A stretch of 64,000 nucleotides of DNA from Taeniopygia guttata (Eukaryota; Chordata; Aves; Passeriformes; Estrildidae), in the NCBI RefSeq assembly GCF_048771995.1, contig NC_133033.1:2232501-2296500 (forward strand), read 5' to 3'. A program made the position numbers and the translations under genes. The notes under the pieces are model-generated. The model made no database searches. It saw only the letters and a list, made by a program, of their open reading frames with translations, and was not told where the DNA came from. Positions 61,401 to 64,000 of this stretch are shown here, one piece after another. Position 1 is the stretch's first letter. Every line of letters starts with the position of its first letter.

Positions 61401-64000
61401 ATTCTGAGTCCTCCCAGTACATCAGATTTGACTCCTGTTCCCTGAGATACCAGTATCCCTTTAAGGGTGACAGGATTTTGCCACAGCAAGCACAGGCCAT
61501 CTGCATTCCTGACTGCTCAGCAAGGGAAGTGCCTGTTTGCCCTGGAGACCCAGAGATAGCTGAGAGAAGGCTGGGGCTGAGCTTTGAAGTGTTAATCTGC
61601 TGCTTCTGTCCTTCCAAGATTTTGCCCAGGGAAGGCAGTGGGTGGGAAGTTGGTATTAATTTAGAATTTGGAGCTTTGGCACAATCTGTTGCAGTTTTAG
61701 CACGCTATAAATCGCTTAATATTTAAGGAGGTATTGAAGTTAAGATGGAACTTTGTCCTGGTTTCAAAATTGGCAAGAAATATCACCCTGATTTTGAAGA
61801 AGTGCTTTAGCTGCCAAGTAAAAATAGCAGTCAGGATCCTCCCTGTGATGAGGAGCTCTCTGCAAGGTTAATTTTTCAAGGTCCCTTATGAGATCCTCAC
61901 AGGGAGTTTTACTCCCACGCAGGAAGGAGGCAGGAGGAACAACCTTCCACACTTTGCCATTGTCATTTTTACAGAGCCCTCAATTGTACTGTGATCCTCA
62001 CAGGGGCTGGGCCCTTGGGAATGATGCATCTTATTTGAGCTAAAAGGGAAATTTGGCTTGGATTGGGCCACAGCAGTTGGGTTCAGATCCTTGTTGTGCC
62101 AGATGCATCCTGCCAAGCTGCCATGCCATAACCTCTCCGTGCTCTTGGGGCTCCCTGGAGATTGGATATCCTGGGAGGGCAGAGGTGAGGGAGGGAGAAG
62201 GAAATGGGAGGGAATGTTGTTTTCCATGCCTGTGCTGTCATACACAAGCTGGAATAGCCTGCAGGGTCATAGCAGGGGTTTGAGTGTGTCACTCCCAGTG
62301 TGTCCCATGAGACATTGTGGGTTGGGCAATTCCCTGTGCCCAGCTGGCTGTTTAGGGAAGGGATGGGCTAAAATCCTCCAGGCAAACCTGGAAATGCCTG
62401 TGAACATCAGGGCACTGTGCTTCAGTCAGTCCCTGTGAGATGGAGACAATAATTGTCCCTTTTTCTGCCCTAGTTGTTACTGAGCTGCTGTGCAGCGCCC
62501 AGGAGAGCAGATCTTGAGCCTTCAGGTACCTGCACAGGTGCAGGTCTTGTACAAACCTGACCTCTGCATTGTATTTTTTGTTTCCCTGTGTGAGCTTTGC
62601 AGTGTGGCTCCCTGGGTGTAGCTTTCCCTGCTCTTTATCCCTTTGTTCCCTTTGTTATCCCTCTGGGCTGCCTGGCTGAAGTGAGTGAGGGTTTGTGTTA
62701 CCCTCCATGGAGTGATGCCACATCCCCTCACTGAGGCTCCTGCAGATTTGTGCAGGTGCTTTTGGAAGTGATGATGATGATGCAGGTAGGTGCTCAAAAA
62801 TAAGAAATAAATAGGAGAGAGACATGTGCACTAAATCTCCACAAAAATACAATGTTTGCTGTCTGGAGAAGGGCAAAGTCGATAGGGAAGGCAGTTTGAT
62901 TTTTCAGCTTTTAAGAGGATGTAACAGTGAAGAATAACACAACCTTAAAGAAGAAAGCTTGAGTGTTCCCATTGCAGGAGAGCTGTAAACCTCTGAAATA
63001 GGGCTTTGTCCTGCAAGTGCTGAAAGCCAGAACTGCAGCAACACAGGTGCACCTCTGGAAACTGCCTGTTAAGTGGGATAGAGCATCCAGTCAAGGCTGC
63101 TGTCTGAATTAGCTGGTTGAACATGTCTGTGGTCAGATTAAGGACATGTAGAATTGGTATTTTTAATGTATATATATTTCCAAGTGAGGGGTTTGATTTG
63201 GGTTAGGGTAAGTCTGAGAGAGGGAGTTCCTTTTGATTTCTTCTGTACTTTCATATTATCAGTGCTGTGATAAACACAGTGTTTGTGCTGGCAGGGAGCA
63301 GGTTATGCCCCTCTTACTCATCCTGAGCTGCCCTTTCTCCCCACATTGTCCTCCTGTAGATTTTAATGGCACAGAACAGTGCTTGCCATGAGTGGGGTGG
63401 CAGTGCCTGATCCTGGGATAAAGACTGAATGCAAAACAGGTTGGGTAATTGTCCAAAATTTCATCTGTAATTACAGCCTGCACAAAATCAAAGAGTATTT
63501 TTTATAAGAGCAGCAATTCTGGGAGCAGCTTTCCTTTGCATATTTTTAGCATGTATTTTCTGTTAATTTACATTGTTCTGTGGTCCTGGTGGGGAAGATG
63601 CTCTGGGCTCTTGCAGCCTTTGGTTTCTAGAGGGTTTTAATCAACTCAAGAGAAATGGACCCCAGGCAAGGATTCCTTGCAGTAACACTCCAGTATTCCC
63701 CATCAGGTTTATTAGGGGAGACCACACTGGGGCCTTTCAGTACTTAAAGGAGGCTTAGAAAAAACAAGGAGAGTGACTTTTTACACAGGGAGAGTGGTTT
63801 CAAACCAAAATAGGAGAAATTCAGATTAGATATTAAGAAATTCTTCCCTGTGAGAGTGCTGAGACTCTGGCACAGGGCAACCAGAGAAGCTGTGGCTGCC
63901 CCTGGATCCCTGGAGGTGTCCAAGGACAGGGTGGACATTGGGGCTTGGAGCAGCCTGAGGTAGTGGAAGGTGTCAGGGTTGAAACAGGATGAGTTTAAGG
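45917..64000 (+). CDS. DOCK7: DOCK7, dedicator of cytokinesis 7 (5' part only)
   Basis: DOCK7 is a large cytoplasmic DOCK-C family guanine-nucleotide exchange factor for Rac/Cdc42, involved in neuronal polarity and myelination. Only the first two coding exons are in the window (45917-45954 and 54755-54860). Together they give 48 residues: [20 protein letters not shown], then [19 protein letters not shown] and GGSVSHHTT, nearly the same as my recollection of human DOCK7. The human protein has about 2,100 residues; its DHR1 and DHR2 domains are encoded beyond the right edge. I looked for the next expected exon (human VPLTEAVDP) and did not find it before 64,000. The gene is head to head with ATG4C, as in human. 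Confidence 0.95.
48261..48283. repeat. short perfect inverted repeat in an AT-rich tract
   Basis: AGATATTGC and GCAATATCT flank TAATT. The surrounding 80 bp (48,230-48,315) is almost only A and T. Confidence 0.85.
49721..50150 (-). mobile_element. CR1 LINE fragment, about 430 bp
   Basis: The plus strand reads CAGAATCCCTGGGTTGGAAG, AGACCTTCAAGATCATGGAG, TCCAACCCAGCCC, CACCACCTCCCTGGGCAGCC, TTTCTCCAGGCTGAGCACCC and CAGCTCCCTCAGGGGTTCC. This is the antisense 3' region of an older CR1 subfamily. The right limit is uncertain. Confidence 0.88.
51832..51912 (-). mobile_element. short CR1 3' fragment
   Basis: Contains TAATGGAATGGTTTGGGTTG, GAAGGGACCTTAAAGCTCA and CAGGGACACCTTCCACTAGA, the reverse complement of the CR1 3' end. 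Confidence 0.88.
54755..54860 (+). CDS. DOCK7: DOCK7 coding exon 2
   Basis: Encodes the last base of Arg13 and residues 14-48, [19 protein letters not shown] to SHHTT. The acceptor is GTTGCAG and the donor GTAAGT, and the phase agrees with exon 1. Length is 106 nt. Confidence 0.95.
57140..57252 (+). mobile_element. probable CR1-type 3' fragment
   Basis: Carries CTCTGAGGCACAGGGTGGGA, GGACTGGATGATCCCTGTAG and GTCCCTTCCAGCTCAGGA, phrases common at the 3' end of some avian CR1 subfamilies. The subfamily is uncertain. Confidence 0.55.
59560..59800 (+). mobile_element. CR1 LINE fragment
   Basis: Reads CACCTGGAGAGGAGAAGGAT, CAGGGAGGGCTCAGAGCCCC, GGGGCTTCAGGATAGCTGGA, GAGGGACTGGGGACAAGGGA and a TGGCAGAGGCTGCCCCATCC block, in CR1 order, sense strand. 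It lacks the extreme 3' end. Confidence 0.8.
59905..59952 (+). repeat. 16-bp tandem repeat, three copies
   Basis: CAGGGCTCAGGGCCAC is present three times with one change, followed by a partial copy. Confidence 0.9.
60498..60635 (-). mobile_element. CR1 LINE 3' fragment
   Basis: The plus strand shows CCCCAGACTGGTTTGGGTTG, GAAGGACCTTAAAGCTCATC, CCAAGCCCTGTCCAGCCTGG and CTTGGACACTTCCAGGGATG, antisense to the CR1 3' end. Confidence 0.9.
63708..64000 (+). mobile_element. CR1 LINE fragment cut by the window edge
   Basis: Reads GGGCCTTTCAGTACTTAAAG, GTGACTTTTTACACAGGGAG, TTCAGATTAGATATTAAGAA, the AGAAGCTGTGGCTGCCCC block and GGGGCTTGGAGCAGCCTGAG. Sense strand; its 3' end lies outside the window. 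Confidence 0.9.

Larger units (their letters stand above)
54861..64000 (+). other. DOCK7 intron 2 (runs past the window)
   Basis: Begins GTAAGTCATG after exon 2. No acceptor with the expected third-exon sequence was found. It holds four CR1 fragments and a 16-bp tandem repeat, and otherwise unique sequence with many short meaningless ORFs. Confidence 0.75.

Noticed and set aside
63188..63215. TTAGGGT-like words suggesting telomeric repeats
   Set aside because: Only a single copy is present, with no tandem array.
54861..64000. Third coding exon of DOCK7
   Set aside because: I searched for the expected continuation after SHHTT and found no acceptor followed by a matching sequence. The exon must lie beyond the window.
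1..64000. CRISPR arrays, operons, phage or other prokaryotic systems, tRNA and rRNA genes
   Set aside because: The sequence is eukaryotic nuclear DNA. No spaced direct-repeat array, tRNA-like A and B boxes with cloverleaf, or rRNA core sequence was seen.

Overview
The window is nuclear DNA from a vertebrate, almost certainly a bird. Three things point there: two recognisable vertebrate genes with GT-AG introns, many short 3'-truncated CR1-type LINE fragments with typical avian tails, and compact introns. A passerine would fit the repeats, but the species cannot be fixed from this sequence alone. There is no prokaryotic operon, CRISPR array or intact mobile element.

Layout. Positions 1 to about 18,100 hold no gene that I can support. 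This is the region downstream of ATG4C; in human the next gene on that side is FOXD3. It contains a poly(A)/GAA microsatellite (384-450), blocks that look like conserved noncoding elements (best at about 6,760-7,740), a foldback array of short repeats in alternating orientation (about 9,577-9,870) and two CR1 pieces. ATG4C lies on the minus strand. I could place all ten coding exons (35,698 down to 19,008) with matching splice sites and phases; together they encode 456 residues with the catalytic Cys, Asp and His present. Its probable non-coding first exon and CpG-rich promoter lie near 38,294-38,660, with two inverted ZNF143-like motifs.

From about 38,660 to 45,730 is intergenic DNA with T/G-rich and AT-rich tracts, CR1 fragments and a G-rich minisatellite ending just before the next promoter. 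DOCK7 lies on the plus strand. Its first coding exon is in a strong CpG island (ATG at 45,917) and its second is at 54,755-54,860. The rest of this large gene lies beyond the right edge, so only 48 residues are visible. Intron 1 and the visible part of intron 2 hold several CR1 fragments.

ATG4C and DOCK7 are arranged head to head, as in human, with about 7.6 kb between the first-exon regions. ATG4C is an autophagy protease that processes Atg8-family proteins; DOCK7 is a guanine-nucleotide exchange factor for Rac/Cdc42. The sequence gives no sign of functional coupling beyond the conserved arrangement. I found no clear evidence of a wholly new system. The most unusual structures are the alternating-orientation repeat array near 9.6 kb, a 33-bp almost perfect palindrome in an ATG4C intron, the G-rich minisatellite abutting the DOCK7 promoter and the upstream ORFs in the ATG4C leader.
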